Shown here: piece after piece, positions 1 to 7,284 of the stretch
Layout of the letters: the number at the start of each line of letters is the position of its first letter
Numbering within the stretch: the stretch's first letter is position 1
Made by a program: the position numbers and the translations under genes
Notes under the pieces: generated by a model
Told to the model about the DNA's origin: nothing
Seen by the model: the letters and a program-made list of their open reading frames with translations, nothing else
The model's database searches: none
From: Rhodospirillales bacterium
GTDB taxonomy: Bacteria; Pseudomonadota; Alphaproteobacteria; Rhodospirillales; JABHCV01
Assembly (NCBI GenBank): GCA_016776705.1
Contig: JADHSW010000106.1
Location: forward strand, 1 to 9,802
DNA length: 9,802 nucleotides
Direction: 5' to 3'

Positions 1-767
1 TTGCCGACAAGATCATAATCGCCGACAGAAACACCGCCGATGGTAACCAGAATATCGCAGTTGTCAGCGCCGCTCATTGCCGTGCGCAGTTCTTCCAACG
101 TGTCGCCTGCGATGCCAAGGTCAACCGGCTCGCCACCCATGGCGCAAATATAGGAATGCAGGGCAAAACTGTTCGAGGTGATAATTTGCGAAGGTCCCAG
201 ATCAGTTCCCGGCATTGCGACCTCGTTTCCGGTCGCAAGAATGGCGACGCGTGGCTTGCGACGCACGGGCAGTGTGGGCAGATTCATGGCTGCGGCAAGC
301 CCGATATGGCGGGCCCCCAACACGGTCCCGGCCTTGATCAGTACGTCCCCCACGGCAAAGTCCATACCCGCGGGGCGCACAAATTTGTTGAGCGGTACGC
401 TTTCCAGAATAGTGATGTTATCGCCGTCGGCTTCGATGTTTTCCTGCATTTGCACGGCGTCAGCGCCTGCGGGCAAGGGGGCGCCTGTAAATATGCGAAC
501 GGTTTTACCCTCGCCAACGACACCGTTAAATCCACCCCCAGCGGGTGATTCGCCAATTTGTTTCAGGGTCACAGGGACCTTTGCCGTGTCGGCAGCCCTA
601 AGGGCATACCCATCCATGGACGACACCTTGACAGGCGGATGAGAAAGCCTAGAGGCCATATCCTCAGCCAGAACCCGGCCCAGGCATTCCTTCAAGGGGA
701 CGTCTTCGTCATTGGTGACAGAAACGTTATTGGTGACGAACTGGAAAGCTTCGGTAACGGAAATCAT
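1..767 (-). CDS. moeA: Molybdopterin molybdenumtransferase MoeA, N-terminal 255 residues (truncated by window edge)
   Basis: MoeA inserts molybdate into adenylylated molybdopterin, the last general step of molybdenum cofactor synthesis in the cytoplasm. I translated the minus strand from the ATG at 767-765 and found an open frame of 255 codons to the window edge; family members are about 400 residues, so the C-terminal part lies outside. Visible family motifs are SSMDGYALR (49-57, with the conserved Asp52; Ser-Ala-Met is commoner than Ser-Ser-Met), FTGAPLPAGADAV (93-105), RPAGMD (131-136), ILATGNE (176-182), TSNS (197-200) and TIGGVSVGDYD (242-252), the last two in the molybdopterin-binding domain. 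The start follows the moaC stop by 2 bp, with GAGG at 781-778 as a plausible ribosome binding site, so it is the distal gene of the trp-moa operon. Identification is secure; only the far end is unseen. Confidence 0.96.
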   Translation of the reverse strand, partial: MISVTEAFQFVTNNVSVTNDEDVPLKECLGRVLAEDMASRLSHPPVKVSSMDGYALRAADTAKVPVTLKQIGESPAGGGFNGVVGEGKTVRIFTGAPLPAGADAVQMQENIEADGDNITILESVPLNKFVRPAGMDFAVGDVLIKAGTVLGARHIGLAAAMNLPTLPVRRKPRVAILATGNEVAMPGTDLGPSQIITSNSFALHSYICAMGGEPVDLGIAGDTLEELRTAMSGADNCDILVTIGGVSVGDYDLVG

Positions 768-769
768 TA

Positions 770-1246
770 TTAATCAGCCTCAAAAATGCCGGATTTGCCG
801 CCCGCCTTGTGGGTCAGGCGAATGTTGACGATACGCATGCCCTTATCAACAGCCTTGCACATGTCATACACGGTCAGTGCGGCGACAGATACAGCGGTCA
901 GGGCTTCCATTTCAACACCGGTCTGGCCGGTAAGTTTGCAGGTGGCGGTAATGTCGACAGCGTTGCGCTGAGTATCGCAGCTCAACTGCACCTTGACCGA
1001 TGACAGGTTCAGCGGATGGCACAGCGGGATCAGGTCGGGTGTGCGCTTTGCCCCCATGATGCCAGCCAGTTGGGCGATGGACAAAACATCGCCTTTTTTG
1101 ACATTACCGCTTTGGATCAGGGCCATGGTTTCAGGCTGCATCTCAATGCTGCCCCTGGCCGTGGCGGTGCGCTCGGTCTCGCTTTTATCGGAAACGTCGA
1201 CCATGACGGCGTTGCCGTTTTCATCGATATGGGTCAGGTCAGCCAT
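770..1246 (-). CDS. moaC: Cyclic pyranopterin monophosphate synthase MoaC
   Basis: MoaC converts the MoaA product 3',8-cyclo-7,8-dihydro-GTP into cyclic pyranopterin monophosphate, early in molybdenum cofactor synthesis. The 158-residue length is normal for the family. Motifs seen are LIPLCHPL (72-79), TGVEMEALTAVSVAALT (109-125) and the C-terminal AGGKSG (148-153). The residues known as catalytic in the E. coli enzyme occur at the same numbers here: Lys51, His77, Glu112, Glu114, Asp128 and Lys131. The ATG at 1246-1244 lies 6 bp after an AAGGA site (1257-1253) embedded in the end of trpC, and the reading frames overlap by 8 bp (trpC stop TGA at 1241-1239). Translation is therefore probably coupled to trpC. 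Linkage of moaC and moeA to trp genes is recurrent in alphaproteobacteria. Confidence 0.98.
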   Translation of the reverse strand: MADLTHIDENGNAVMVDVSDKSETERTATARGSIEMQPETMALIQSGNVKKGDVLSIAQLAGIMGAKRTPDLIPLCHPLNLSSVKVQLSCDTQRNAVDITATCKLTGQTGVEMEALTAVSVAALTVYDMCKAVDKGMRIVNIRLTHKAGGKSGIFEAD

Positions 1247-2039
1247 TATTGATCCTTAGCAGATTACGGGTAGCAGTTTCGACATCATCCTGACGCATTA
1301 GGGATTCACCAATCAAAAAGCGGTTGGCCCCAACCTTTGCCATGCGCGCAAGGTCATCAGGGGTGTAAAGTCCACTTTCACAGACCAGATGGCGGTTTTC
1401 GGGAATATATGCGGCTAATTCCTCGGTCGTCGCGATGTCCACTTCAAGTGTCTTCAGATTGCGATTGTTGACCCCCAACAAGGTTGATTTCAACTTTATC
1501 GCACGTTCCAGTTCCGGGGCGTTATGGACTTCAATCAGCACATCCATGCCCAGTTCCATAGCCTGAGCCTCAAGCTCCTGTGCCTGGGCGTCCTCAAGGG
1601 CGGCCATGATCAGCAGGATACAGTCCGCCCCCAGGGCGCGCGCCTCGACGACCTGATAGGCATCGAGCATGAAATCCTTGCGCAGTACGGGCAAGTCGAC
1701 GGCCGCGCGGGCTTCCACCAAAAAAGCGTCAGCGCCTTGAAAATAGGGGGTATCGGTCAAAACAGAGATGCAAGCAGCGCCACCATCCCTGTAGGAGCGG
1801 GCGAGGGCGGGCGGGTCGAAATCTTCACGGATCAGGCCTTTGGAAGGCGAGGACTTCTTTATTTCGGCGATCAACCCGTAGCCGCCACTTTCGATTTTGG
1901 TGCTGAGCGCACGGCCAAATCCGCGTGGGGGCGAGGCATTTTTGGCCTGTTCTTCCACATCAACCATCGGCCTTTGCAGGCGGCAGGCGGCAATGTGATC
2001 CAGTTTATCGGCGCAAATTTTCGCCAGTACGTCGCTCAT
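1239..2039 (-). CDS. trpC: Indole-3-glycerol-phosphate synthase TrpC
   Basis: TrpC closes the indole ring of CdRP (1-(2-carboxyphenylamino)-1-deoxyribulose 5-phosphate) to give indole-3-glycerol phosphate, the fourth step from chorismate to tryptophan. At 266 residues it is a monofunctional enzyme, not the TrpC-TrpF fusion of enterobacteria. A single TIM barrel is expected. Catalytic motifs are visible: AEIKKSSPSKG (58-68; Glu59 and Lys61), VLRKDF (118-123; Lys121), LIEVHN (168-173; Glu170), GVNNRNL (189-195; Asn191), CESG (220-223; Glu221 and Ser222) and FLIGESLMR (241-249). It starts 9 bp after the trpD stop and its own stop overlaps the moaC start by 8 bp, so it is an internal operon gene. 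No strong Shine-Dalgarno precedes it; a GGATAA just upstream is weak, which suggests translation carrying over from trpD. Confidence 0.98.
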   Translation of the reverse strand: MSDVLAKICADKLDHIAACRLQRPMVDVEEQAKNASPPRGFGRALSTKIESGGYGLIAEIKKSSPSKGLIREDFDPPALARSYRDGGAACISVLTDTPYFQGADAFLVEARAAVDLPVLRKDFMLDAYQVVEARALGADCILLIMAALEDAQAQELEAQAMELGMDVLIEVHNAPELERAIKLKSTLLGVNNRNLKTLEVDIATTEELAAYIPENRHLVCESGLYTPDDLARMAKVGANRFLIGESLMRQDDVETATRNLLRINNG

Positions 2040-2048
2040 GATAATGGA

Positions 2049-3065
2049 TTATCCGTTGGTGATTGCGACAAGTTTGTCCAGGGTCTGGCGGGCGAAGCCA
2101 TCATCGATTGCCGCTTTCGCCATGGCGACGCCGTCGCTCAGATTATCTACCTTATCGGCGATCAGCAAAGCGGCGGCAGCGTTGAAAAGGACAACATCGC
2201 GGTAAGGCCCGGCTTTGCCATCCAGAACGCCGTTCAGGGCACTGGCATTGTAATCCGGATCGCCGCCCTTCAGGTCTTCCGGTTTGGCCAGTGGAATACC
2301 TGCCTCTTCGGGCGAGACTTCAAATTCCGTCACATCTCCATCCATCAACTGGGCAACGTAGCTTGGGCCTGTCGTCGTCAACTCATCAATGCCGTCGGAC
2401 CCGTGAACGACCCAGGCCTTCTCGCAGCCCAGGTTGCCCAGAACCGTCGCCATGGGAACGATCCAGTCCCTGGAAAAAGCGCCTGAAAATTGACGTTTAA
2501 CCCCAGCCGGATTGGTCAGGGGGCCAAGCAGGTTGAAGATAGTGCGGGTGCCAAGCTCAACGCGCGGGCCACCTACATGCTTCATGGCGCCGTGATAAAG
2601 CGGAGCCATAAGGAAGCCGATGTTGGCTTCGGCGATGGCTTTTTCCACTGTTTGCAGATTAGCTTCCAGATTGACGCCCAGGGACGCCAGCACGTCAGAT
2701 GCACCGGATTTGGAGGACAGGTTTCTGTTGCCATGCTTGGCGATGGGAACCCCGCAAGCCGCTGTAACGATGGCTGCGGCGGTGGAAATATTATAAGTGC
2801 CCGAACCATCGCCGCCAGTCCCAACAATGTCGATGGCGCTCACGGGGGCAGAAACCCTAAGGGCCTTGGCCCGCATGGTGGTCGCCGCGCCGGTTATTTC
2901 CGCCACGGTTTCGCCGCGCACCCTGAGCGCCATTAAAAAACCGCCAATCTGGGCCGGGGTAGCATTGCCCGACATGATAATGTCGAAGGCTCGTGTCGCC
3001 TCTTCCTGGCTCAGGCTGTTGCCGTCCGCGGCTTTGCCGATAAGAACTTTCAGATTATCGCTCAT
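2049..3065 (-). CDS. trpD: Anthranilate phosphoribosyltransferase TrpD
   Basis: TrpD transfers phosphoribose from PRPP to anthranilate, the second step after chorismate in tryptophan synthesis. The 338-residue length fits a stand-alone TrpD without a fused glutaminase domain, consistent with the separate trpG upstream. Motifs include the PRPP-binding loop GTGGDGSGTYN (82-92), KHGNR (110-114) followed by SSKSGASD, the family block GTRTIFNLLGPLTNP (172-186) and HGSDGIDE (221-228), which carries metal-binding acidic residues. The KHGNR block is usually followed by Ala-Val or similar; here it is Asn-Leu, a conservative local change. The ATG overlaps the trpG stop in an ATGA (3065-3062), and an AAGGGAAG site (3081-3074) lies 8 bp upstream inside trpG. 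This arrangement points to translational coupling of trpG and trpD. Confidence 0.98.
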   Translation of the reverse strand: MSDNLKVLIGKAADGNSLSQEEATRAFDIIMSGNATPAQIGGFLMALRVRGETVAEITGAATTMRAKALRVSAPVSAIDIVGTGGDGSGTYNISTAAAIVTAACGVPIAKHGNRNLSSKSGASDVLASLGVNLEANLQTVEKAIAEANIGFLMAPLYHGAMKHVGGPRVELGTRTIFNLLGPLTNPAGVKRQFSGAFSRDWIVPMATVLGNLGCEKAWVVHGSDGIDELTTTGPSYVAQLMDGDVTEFEVSPEEAGIPLAKPEDLKGGDPDYNASALNGVLDGKAGPYRDVVLFNAAAALLIADKVDNLSDGVAMAKAAIDDGFARQTLDKLVAITNG

Positions 3066-3646
3066 GCCGCCATCTTCCCTTTTGTCAGATCGATAAAATT
3101 CTTGAGCAGCTTATGGCCGTGCTCGGAAGCGATGCTTTCCGGGTGGAACTGAACCCCGTGAATGGGGCGGGTTTTATGGGACAGGCCCTGAATAACGCCA
3201 TCCGGGCTTTCAGCCGTAATTTTCAGACAAGCGGGAAGGTCTTCCCTTAACACCGTCAGGGAATGATACCTTGTCGCCGTGAACGGGTTTTCAATTCCCT
3301 GAAACAGGCCGGTACCGGTGTGATTGATGGTGTCTGTCTTGCCATGCATGGGTTTAGGCGCGCGCGCCACGGTGCCGCCAAAGTGTTGGCCAATGGACTG
3401 ATGACCCAGGCAAACTCCAATGATGGGCAGGCTTTCGGGAGCCTTCGCCAGCACATCAAGACAGATGCCCGCCTTGTCCGGATCGCAGGGGCCGGGGGAA
3501 ATGACAATACCCTCGGGGTTCAACCCCAGCGCTTCATCGGCGCTTAAAGCATCATTGCGACGAACAACAACCTCTGCACCCAACTCACCCAGGTAGTGGA
3601 GCAGGTTATACGTGAAGCTGTCGTAGTTATCGATTAACAGAAACAT
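3062..3646 (-). CDS. trpG: Anthranilate synthase glutamine amidotransferase subunit TrpG
   Basis: TrpG hydrolyses glutamine and passes ammonia to TrpE, which makes anthranilate from chorismate. The same class of subunit often serves PabB in folate synthesis. The 194-residue protein is a complete class I glutamine amidotransferase: it opens with LLIDNYDSFTYNL (3-15), has the oxyanion-strand block SPGPCDPDKAG (50-60), the nucleophile elbow GVCLGHQ (77-83; Cys79) and GVQFHPES (164-171; His168 and Glu170 completing the triad). It is the first gene of the minus-strand operon. No Shine-Dalgarno is obvious before the ATG, but this start gives the standard family N-terminus. trpE, the usual partner, is not in the window, so the large subunit must be encoded elsewhere. 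A dual trp/folate role (pabA) cannot be excluded from sequence. Confidence 0.96.
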   Translation of the reverse strand: MFLLIDNYDSFTYNLLHYLGELGAEVVVRRNDALSADEALGLNPEGIVISPGPCDPDKAGICLDVLAKAPESLPIIGVCLGHQSIGQHFGGTVARAPKPMHGKTDTINHTGTGLFQGIENPFTATRYHSLTVLREDLPACLKITAESPDGVIQGLSHKTRPIHGVQFHPESIASEHGHKLLKNFIDLTKGKMAA

Positions 3647-3842
3647 TTCAATGCGCTATCGTATATCTTTGAATTTTTTACTTTAGGAAAATGCGTGCCC
3701 AGCGTCATCCATCATTCGAGAAGGCACACAATGCCCATCGACCTCGCTATCGTCAAGTGGCGCAACGGAAAATCCGGACTCGAATAAACATCGCGCTCCT
3801 GATATAGCGAATGTTTCCGTATTATTATTTTGACGGTATTCT
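3647..3842. other. Divergent intergenic region between trpG and the LysE-family gene
   Basis: These 196 bases separate trpG (leftward) from the exporter gene (rightward) and must hold the start of the trp operon transcript. I could not identify a convincing sigma70 promoter pair. A weak minus-strand candidate is TTGACG followed after 17 bases by CATTGT. I saw no leader peptide with tandem Trp codons before trpG and no terminator/antiterminator hairpin pair. On the plus strand a short ORF with a ribosome binding site occurs at 3731-3787 (listed separately). The last 30 bases before the exporter are AT-rich. Confidence 0.6.
3731..3787 (+). CDS. Possible 18-codon small ORF (unrecognised)
   Basis: The frame ATG...TAA encodes MPIDLAIVKWRNGKSGLE. 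It is preceded by GAGAAGG (3718-3724), six bases before the ATG, which is good ribosome-binding spacing and better than the site in front of the following exporter gene. I do not recognise the peptide. It has a hydrophobic start and a basic middle, and it is not a tryptophan-rich leader. A second, overlapping open frame of 38 codons starts at 3691 but has its AGG only three bases from its ATG. Either could be chance in a 196-bp gap. Conservation in relatives would be needed before treating this as a gene. Confidence 0.18.
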   Translation: MPIDLAIVKWRNGKSGLE

Positions 3843-4460
3843 ATGGATTTCCTTTCCTGGTTTCAGGTACTGACTATCTGCGCGCTTGGGGCCATGTCTC
3901 CCGGCCCAAGTCTGGCTGTGGTACTGCGCAATACTGTTAGCGGTGGCAAGCGTCAGGGGGTGCTGACCGGGATTGGCCATGGGCTGGGCATCTATTTTTA
4001 TGCCGGGCTCGTGGTTACCGGCTTGGCAGTTGCGCTGGCTGCCGCCCCTGAAGTCGAAACCATTATCAGTTATGCCGGGGTCGTACTGCTGGTATGGCTC
4101 GGTTATTCCTTTTTGGGAATTAATCGTTCGAAATCCAGTGAAACACCCAAAGAAGTCCCGATTTCCGGCCATGGCGGCTTCGTCAGTGGTTTCCTGATTG
4201 CCTTCCTGAACCCCAAGATTGCCGCTTTTTTTCTGGCTGTGTTCAGCCCTTTTTTACGGGCCGAGGCCAGCGTGCTTGAAAAAACCATTCTTGCAATGAC
4301 GGCTGGCACGGTCGATACCCTGTGGTACGTGCTGGTCGCCCTTGTTCTTTCCGGGTCAACCATGACGAAGGTGCTTGAAAAGCATTCAGGCACCATTGAG
4401 CGGATCATTGGTATTTTTCTGTTGTTTCTTGCCGTTGGGCTGGTTTATCGGCTCCTGTAA
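3843..4460 (+). CDS. LysE/RhtB-family amino-acid exporter
   Basis: This 205-residue inner-membrane protein belongs to the LysE/RhtB superfamily, whose members export amino acids such as lysine, homoserine, threonine or leucine. Evidence is the N-terminal family signature GAMSPGPSLAVVLRN (16-30), immediately after the first hydrophobic helix, the conserved FLNPKIAAFFLAVFSPF (121-137) and about six hydrophobic segments (roughly 4-22, 40-66, 73-93, 112-138, 147-170 and 187-205). Length is typical. The ATG at 3843 gives the canonical short N-terminus, but no clear Shine-Dalgarno precedes it. It stands alone: divergent from trpG and 64 bp upstream of copA, which has its own promoter. Substrate cannot be read from sequence. 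Proximity to trp genes does not show that it carries tryptophan. Confidence 0.93.
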   Translation: MDFLSWFQVLTICALGAMSPGPSLAVVLRNTVSGGKRQGVLTGIGHGLGIYFYAGLVVTGLAVALAAAPEVETIISYAGVVLLVWLGYSFLGINRSKSSETPKEVPISGHGGFVSGFLIAFLNPKIAAFFLAVFSPFLRAEASVLEKTILAMTAGTVDTLWYVLVALVLSGSTMTKVLEKHSGTIERIIGIFLLFLAVGLVYRLL

Positions 4461-4466
4461 CCGGGC

Positions 4467-4497
4467 TTGACCTTCCGGTTGCTGGAAGCTTCATCAT
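4467..4497 (+). promoter_or_regulatory. CueR-type copper-responsive promoter of copA
   Basis: A -35 element TTGACC (4467-4472) and a -10 candidate CATCAT (4492-4497, four of six consensus bases) are 19 bp apart. That over-long spacing is the hallmark of MerR-family regulated promoters, which need DNA untwisting by the activator. The spacer holds the dyad ACCTTCC-N7-GGAAGCT (4470-4490), one base short of the perfect CueR dyad ACCTTCC-N7-GGAAGGT known from the E. coli copA promoter. A further half-site-like CTGGAAGGT (4511-4519) overlaps the copA ribosome binding site. The CueR encoded at 8835-9221 is the obvious regulator. Confidence 0.88.
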
Positions 4498-4524
4498 AGC
4501 TTACATCGTACTGGAAGGTTAAAG

Positions 4525-6936
4525 ATGACTCAGGCAGCCGAAATTTTGAAATCCAGCGTCTCTTTGCCCGTCGAAGGCATGACGTGCGCCACTTGTGCAT
4601 CAAGGATCGAGCGGGTTATCGCTAAATTACCAGGTATTGATCAGGCCAACGTCAATCTGGCGACAGAACACGCCAACGTTTCCTTTGATCCAGCCGTAGT
4701 GTGCGCCGCCGAAATTTCAGCTGCTATCGTTCGCGCCGGATTCAGGGTGCCGCCCCAGACCTATGAAATCGCTATTGAGGGGATGACCTGTGCGTCCTGC
4801 TCTGGCCGGGTGGAAAAAGCACTGGGAAAGCTCGCTGGCGTCAACTCGGCAGCCGTTAATCTGGCGACGGAAAAGGCAACCATTTACGTCGAAACCGGTG
4901 TTGCAGGCCCTGCTGATCTGATTCGCGCCATCGAGAAAACCGGCTTTGGCGCCAGGCTTATAACCGGTGACGACGCACAATTCGCCGCAGAAGAACGTCA
5001 GGCCAAGGCCCGCGCTCGCCATGATCTCATGGTTTTTACCGGTGCGGCCCTGTTAACCGCTCCATTCATGGTGCAGATGGTGGCGATGCTGGCTGGCAGG
5101 GACTTTACCCTTTCGCCCCTGGTTCAACTACTTTTGGCGACACCGGTCCAGTTCGTTGCCGGGGCGCGTTTTTATAAACCGGCATGGGCGGCGCTGAAGG
5201 CCGGATCGGGCAATATGGATCTGCTGGTAGTGCTTGGTACGTCCGCCGCCTACTGGCTTAGCGTCGCCATGATGATGTCACCGGAACTCGGGGCGGACGG
5301 GCACCTGTATTTTGAGGCTGGCGCCGCCGTTATCACCTTGGTTTTGCTTGGTAAACTGCTGGAAACACGGGCCAAGCGGGGAACCACGGCGGCGATCCGC
5401 GCCCTGATGGATATCCGGCCGGAAACGGCGAGGGTGCTACGTGACGGGGCAGAGGTCGAAGTCCCCTCGACACTGGTTCTTAGCGGCGATGTGGTCATTG
5501 TTCGCCCCGGCGAACGCCTGCCGGTCGATGGCGAAGTGATTGACGGCGTCTCGCAATGCGACGAATCCCTGATTACTGGTGAAAGCCTGCCCGTTGCTAA
5601 AGGCATCGGCGACCCGGTTACCGGCGGCGCTATCAATGGTGAAGGGCTGTTACGCATTCGCACGACAACGGTCGGGGCGCAGTCGGCCCTGGCGCGCATT
5701 ATCAATCTGATCCAAAGCGCCCAGGCGACGAAAGCTCCGGTTCAAAGGCTGGTTGATAAAATTGCAGCCATCTTTGTGCCGGCAGTTGTCGCCATTGCTG
5801 CCGTCACTTTCGGTGGATGGATGTTGATGGGCAACGTTGATACGCCCACGGCTATCATCAATGCAGTGACGGTGCTTGTGATCGCATGTCCGTGCGCGCT
5901 GGGACTGGCAACACCCACGGCGATCATGGCTGGAACAGGATCGGCGGCGCGATTCGGTATTTTGATCAAGGATGCCGAGGCTCTGGAACGGGCGCACCGC
6001 ATCGACACGGTGGTTCTCGACAAGACTGGCACCCTGACCGAAGGCAGGCCTTCGGTTCGCGACATTGTCGCGTTGGATGGTGATAAGGACAATCTGATCC
6101 TGCTGGCTGCGTCGGCTCAGCAGGGCTCAGAGCACCCTTTGGCCCATGCTGTGCTCGACTATGCGCCCAAGGGCGATCTCAAGTCCCTGAAGGCCTTTAA
6201 AAGCCATCCTGGGCGGGGACTTGAGGCCGAACTTGATGATATAACGCTGCTGATCGGTAATCGCAGGCTGTTGTCTGATGAAGGTGTCGTCTTCGACGCT
6301 GTGGAAGATGATGCAGTGGCTTTCGAAGAAGGTGGCGCGACGGTAATGTGGGTCGCTACCAGATTGCCTGAAATTCGATTGTTAGGGCTGATTGCCGTCG
6401 GCGATTCTATCAAAGCCAACGCCGCCGCCGCCGTGAAACACCTGAAAAGTCAGGGTATTGAAGTCGTCATGCTAACCGGCGACAATGCCAGAAGTGCCGC
6501 CAAGGTTGCCCGTGATGTTGGTATTGAGCGGATCATCGCCGAGGTGCTGCCCGAAGATAAAGCCCGTGAGGTAGACTCCCTGAGGGCAGGGGGGCGCACT
6601 GTCGCCATGGTCGGGGACGGCATCAACGACGCCCCGGCGCTGGCCGCCGCCGATGTGGGCATCGCCATGGGAACGGGTACGGACGTCGCCATGCATACGG
6701 CGGGTATCACCCTGATGCGTGGCGACCCGGAACTGATCGCGGCTGCGATCGGGGTTTCGGGCGCAACCTACAGCAAAATCCGCCAGAACCTGTTCTGGGC
6801 CTTCATCTACAACATCATCGGAATCCCGCTGGCGGCCGCAGGGATGCTAAGCCCGGTGATTGCGGGTGCGGCCATGGCCATGAGCAGTGTATCGGTGGTT
6901 TCGAACTCGCTGATTTTGAAGCGCTGGAAGCCCTAG
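4525..6936 (+). CDS. copA: Cu(I)-exporting P1B-type ATPase CopA
   Basis: CopA pumps Cu(I) out of the cytoplasm across the inner membrane using ATP. Its 803 residues show, in order: heavy-metal-binding domain 1 (GMTCATC, Cys21/Cys24), domain 2 (GMTCASC, Cys89/Cys92), membrane helices from about 167, the actuator TGES (351-354), the transport-site CPC (455-457), the phosphorylation motif DKTGT (499-503, Asp499), the nucleotide-binding SEHP (535-538), TGDN (651-654), the hinge GDGIND (697-702), then YN (762-763) and MSS (786-788). CPC with YN and MSS is the Cu(I)/Ag(I) subgroup pattern. GGAAGG (4513-4518) sits 6 bp before the ATG. A CueR-type promoter lies just upstream. The TAG stop is inside the target duplication of an IS481-type element, but the C-terminus (...LKRWKP) appears intact. 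Confidence 0.98.
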   Translation: MTQAAEILKSSVSLPVEGMTCATCASRIERVIAKLPGIDQANVNLATEHANVSFDPAVVCAAEISAAIVRAGFRVPPQTYEIAIEGMTCASCSGRVEKALGKLAGVNSAAVNLATEKATIYVETGVAGPADLIRAIEKTGFGARLITGDDAQFAAEERQAKARARHDLMVFTGAALLTAPFMVQMVAMLAGRDFTLSPLVQLLLATPVQFVAGARFYKPAWAALKAGSGNMDLLVVLGTSAAYWLSVAMMMSPELGADGHLYFEAGAAVITLVLLGKLLETRAKRGTTAAIRALMDIRPETARVLRDGAEVEVPSTLVLSGDVVIVRPGERLPVDGEVIDGVSQCDESLITGESLPVAKGIGDPVTGGAINGEGLLRIRTTTVGAQSALARIINLIQSAQATKAPVQRLVDKIAAIFVPAVVAIAAVTFGGWMLMGNVDTPTAIINAVTVLVIACPCALGLATPTAIMAGTGSAARFGILIKDAEALERAHRIDTVVLDKTGTLTEGRPSVRDIVALDGDKDNLILLAASAQQGSEHPLAHAVLDYAPKGDLKSLKAFKSHPGRGLEAELDDITLLIGNRRLLSDEGVVFDAVEDDAVAFEEGGATVMWVATRLPEIRLLGLIAVGDSIKANAAAAVKHLKSQGIEVVMLTGDNARSAAKVARDVGIERIIAEVLPEDKAREVDSLRAGGRTVAMVGDGINDAPALAAADVGIAMGTGTDVAMHTAGITLMRGDPELIAAAIGVSGATYSKIRQNLFWAFIYNIIGIPLAAAGMLSPVIAGAAMAMSSVSVVSNSLILKRWKP

Positions 6937-6937
6937 G
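6932..6937. repeat. Left copy of the 6-bp target duplication (CCTAGG)
   Basis: CCTAGG abuts the left end of the IS-derived element and is repeated at 7308-7313. It fits the NCTAGN target reported for IS481. Bases 6934-6936 are the copA stop codon TAG. Confidence 0.88.
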
Positions 6938-6960
6938 TGTTTAGCCCCGGCATTTGATGG
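6938..6960 (+). repeat. Left terminal inverted repeat of the IS481-family element
   Basis: 23 bases starting TGTTTAGCCCCGG, matching the reverse complement of 7285-7307 at 22 positions. The single difference is C versus T at position 8. Identity stops immediately inside this segment. Confidence 0.9.
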
Positions 6961-6993
6961 TGCATTATTCCCCCTGGAATGGAAGGAAGCACT

Positions 6994-7229
6994 ATGGGGC
7001 AAGTTCTACACGACAGCGCCACAACGACGGAGGTAGTCTGTAGAGCATACAAAATAGTCAAGAGAGCCTGAGGGCTCTGGCCCAGCGCTAAGGCCTCAAT
7101 CTGAAGACCGTCGCCAAATGGAAGAAGCGAACCTCAGTACAGGATTTGCCGACTGGGCCGAAAGACCCGAAGTCGTCGGTCTTATCGCTTGAGGAAGAAG
7201 CGATCATCGTCGCCTTTCGACGCCATACC
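6994..7229 (+). pseudogene. IS481-family transposase remnant (N-terminal HTH part; frameshift and stop)
   Basis: The ATG at 6994, preceded by GGAAGGA, opens MGQVLHDSATTTEVVCRA, the familiar start of one IS481-type transposase group. After Ala the frame must shift by one missing base near 7047-7048. The other frame then continues QNSQESLRALAQR, an in-frame TAA (7089-7091) where the family has Tyr, and GLNLKTVAKWKKRTSVQDLP followed by a segment ending IIVAFRRHT at 7229. This covers only the N-terminal helix-turn-helix DNA-binding region. The RNase H-like catalytic domain is absent. Family identification is from memory of the conserved N-terminus. The gene is certainly broken. Confidence 0.85.
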
Positions 7230-7284
7230 TATTCATCTGTAAATGCTGGACAAATGAAACCGGCAAATTCAAAGTCGATCCAAT

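Noticed and set aside
1524..2486. A 320-codon open frame on the plus strand across trpC and trpD
   Set aside because: It lies antisense to two unambiguous trp genes, shows no recognisable domain and is explained by the codon bias of the minus-strand genes. The same holds for the open frames antisense to copA and the permease.
3647..3720. A trp attenuator upstream of trpG
   Set aside because: The short minus-strand frames before trpG (for example one reading MMDDAGHAFS) contain no Trp codons, and no competing hairpins or T-run were found.
4459..4480. AACCGG-N10-CCGGTT inverted repeat at the LysE stop as a terminator
   Set aside because: There is no T-run after it, it has only six base pairs and it overlaps the -35 of the copA promoter. 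It is probably incidental.
7063..7078. AGAGCC-TGAG-GGCTCT hairpin inside the IS remnant as a copA terminator
   Set aside because: No T-tract follows, and the bases are accounted for as transposase codons (ESLRAL).
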